NCBI GenBank assembly: GCA_963995505.1
Contig: OZ023184.1
Span: 5,580,001-5,644,000 of the forward strand
DNA length: 64,000 nucleotides
Reading direction: 5' to 3'
Source of the DNA: Hypericum androsaemum
Taxonomy: Eukaryota > Streptophyta > Magnoliopsida > Malpighiales > Hypericaceae
Each line of letters starts with the position of its first letter. Position 1 is the first letter of the stretch. Made by a program: the position numbers and the translations under genes. Positions 62,131-64,000 of this stretch are shown here, piece after piece. The notes under the pieces were generated by a model. That model saw only the letters and a list, made by a program, of their open reading frames with translations, searched no databases and had not been told where the DNA came from.

Positions 62131-63900
62131 ATGGCTCCTCCTATTGAGGCACCTACCAAGGAGACGGTTGCTCACCCTCCTCTCAACGAGAGGATCCTGT
62201 CGTCCATGACCAGGAGGTCCGTCGCTGCTCATCCCTGGCACGATCTCGAGATCGGTACGTGCTTTTTGTTGGCTCCTCTTTGCTATCTGAGTTGCAAGTT
62301 TCGTGCGAGGAACGCTCACGTGTGTGTTGCTTGTTATTCTTGTTGTTGTTGTTGTTTCCGGTGCAGGACCTGGAGCTCCCAAGATATTCAACTGTGTAAG
62401 TGCTTGATACCTAATATCGATTTTGTTATTGCATACCTGCGTGTGCGAATTCGGTCTAAAGATGGTGGTGGTCGAACTAGAGAACAGGGGAAATGTTGAG
62501 AACATTTGTTATGTTTGAAGCTGGATGTCCATTTCGCGTTACTTCTTGTGGTTAAATCGTGGCTGGCTCTGTTATTTTGTGTGGGTCTCTTGAGAATGTT
62601 GGCTCTGATATAGAGGCCCTTTGGCTGCATGTTCAGTTGTTTTTGTGAACAACAGGTTCCTCGTTGCGTTAGTCATTCGTCTTTGATAACACGGGGAAGT
62701 CTCAAGTTGATCTGCTACCGTTTGTTTATATAATGGCATGACTTGCGTTTTCAGGTTGTTGAGATAGGGAAAGGAAGCAAGGTGAAGTATGAGCTTGACA
62801 AGAGGACTGGGCTTATCAAGGTACTTTCTATGGTTAACCTTCAGTTATTTATTTTTACTTATTTCGCTGGACCAGCGTTTGTAACAAGTGGCTTATCAAG
62901 GAGTTGTAATGTCCAGGTTGACCGTATCCTCTACTCTTCGGTTGTGTATCCTCACAACTATGGCTTTGTCCCCCGAACACTCTGCGAAGACAATGATCCC
63001 ATCGATGTGCTCGTCATCATGCAGGTTAGTGCTTGACTTCGTCCATCGAACAAAATGTTTTTAATTGCGTTGATTGTCCGCCTCGACGTCCAACTCTTCG
63101 TTAAAGCACTTTGATGGTTCCTTGTGTATACCTAAAGGAAATATTACTGTTGACTGCCATTCAACATCCTATTCATGTCCTCTAGTTATGCATTACCTAT
63201 TATTGTAATGGTCTTGAGACTAATTCTCTTGCTTTGTGGAACTGCATATAGGAGCCAGTTCTTCCTGGATGCTTTCTTCGGGCTAAAGCTATTGGGCTCA
63301 TGCCTATGATTGACCAGGTATGTCGTATATCAGGCCAGATTGTTATCCCTTTTTTCCCCACGTTGCCTGGTGCAATTCTTAATAGTCACAAAATTCTGAC
63401 CACCACAGGGTGAGAAAGATGACAAGATAATAGCTGTTTGTGCTGATGATCCCGAGTATCGCCATTACAATGATATCAAGGAGCTTCCACCTCATCGTCT
63501 GGCTGAGATCCGCCGCTTCTTTGAGGACTGTATCCTTTGGAACATTACTTAGTATTATCAATAAGATATTTATCATAGAACTTATATTCCAGGTTCTCGG
63601 CAATTAACGCTCCAGAAAAGAAGCCATTGCCAGTACGTCTATTCTTTTTCCTTAACGACATCTTTAGACAAGAAGAACGAGAACAAAGAAGTTGCTGTGA
63701 ACGACTTTCTCCCCGCAACTGATGCCTACGAGGCAATCCAGCACTCCATGTAAGTAAAAATAACCCTCAAGCTCCTCCTGGAATTCGGGTTACCTGCTGA
63801 AAAGAAGTTGGTTTTACGATGACATTTCCTTATGTTCTTTCTTCTTTGTTTCTATAGGAATCTATACGCAGACTACATCGTTGAGAACTTGAGGCGGTAG
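62131..63900 (+). CDS. PPA: Soluble inorganic pyrophosphatase (family I)
   Basis: Cytosolic Mg-dependent enzyme that hydrolyses pyrophosphate to two phosphates. Eight exons join in phase: 62131-62254, 62367-62395, 62755-62820, 62917-63024, 63252-63317, 63409-63529, 63668-63749 and 63858-63900, giving 212 residues, the usual size for plant PPA1-PPA5. There is no transit peptide. Landmarks are [41 protein letters not shown], the family signature DNDPIDV (98-104) with its three Asp metal ligands, [25 protein letters not shown] and FFEDYKKNE. The C-terminus is [10 protein letters not shown], then TAG at 63898. All borders are GT-AG. Exons 1 and 2 are joined through a split Gly codon. The frame is intact. 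Confidence 0.97.
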
Positions 63901-64000
63901 ATCTTTTGGCACTCGGGACCGATAGATCCTGTCTGGAACTGCGTTCTTCTTCTTAATGCAGATAATATGCTACTATATATACTCCTTTTAAATCCATATT
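63901..64000 (+). other. Pyrophosphatase 3' UTR
   Basis: The last 100 bases should be 3' UTR of the pyrophosphatase gene; no clear AATAAA is seen before the window ends. Confidence 0.5.

Noticed and set aside
62074..62499. 141-codon unspliced frame as the start of pyrophosphatase
   Set aside because: It runs through introns 1 and 2; the spliced frame starting at 62131 gives the conserved protein.

Overview
This window is nuclear DNA from a flowering plant, very probably a eudicot. Genes are split by many short introns with GT-AG borders, intergenic DNA is AT-rich, and the proteins recovered by joining exons are plant-type: a plastid-type diaminopimelate epimerase, a plant kinesin-5, a type I inositol polyphosphate 5-phosphatase, a TDBD-family nuclear protein, a WAT1-related transporter, a RABE1 GTPase and a soluble pyrophosphatase. 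I cannot name the species from sequence alone.

Layout: 1-2.6 kb holds a Mutator-like (MULE) non-autonomous element. DAPF (2.9-5.4 kb, +) and a 23-exon kinesin-5 (7.3-12.7 kb, +) follow. From 12.7 to 22.2 kb there is no intact host gene, but there is a 638-bp MULE with a purine-only core and a Pack-MULE carrying a piece of a PUX10-like gene. A 10-exon 5-phosphatase lies at 22.2-26.3 kb (+), a Pack-MULE with a C2-domain fragment at 26.9-28.3 kb, and a TDBD-type gene at 30.0-32.2 kb (+).

From 32.6 to 46.2 kb lies a segmental duplication of a WAT1-related (EamA/nodulin MtN21) gene on the minus strand. The copy at 43.7-45.8 kb is intact in all seven exons. The other copy (32.8-38.1 kb) is dead: it carries frameshifts and stops, a LINE ORF1 sits in its first intron, and its first exon has become a near-perfect 300-bp palindrome. 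Its upstream region took a Pack-MULE with a calcium-dependent protein kinase fragment. That Pack-MULE was hit by a hAT element, which was itself hit by a truncated LINE; each insertion has its own target-site duplication. A second truncated LINE lies at 41.0-42.9 kb.

A RABE1 gene (48.7-51.3 kb, -) follows. Then come two LTR-like elements in opposite orientation (54.7-56.9 and 59.1-60.3 kb), one with a long degenerate GCTC repeat, then a hAT MITE, then a soluble inorganic pyrophosphatase gene with its TATA box and leader intron (61.7-63.9 kb, +).

The host genes are unrelated housekeeping, signalling and trafficking genes, each with its own promoter; nothing suggests a pathway cluster. The most interesting part is what transposons and duplication have done: three captured gene fragments, a four-level nest, and a palindrome derived from one WAT1 paralogue that could make small RNAs against the other.
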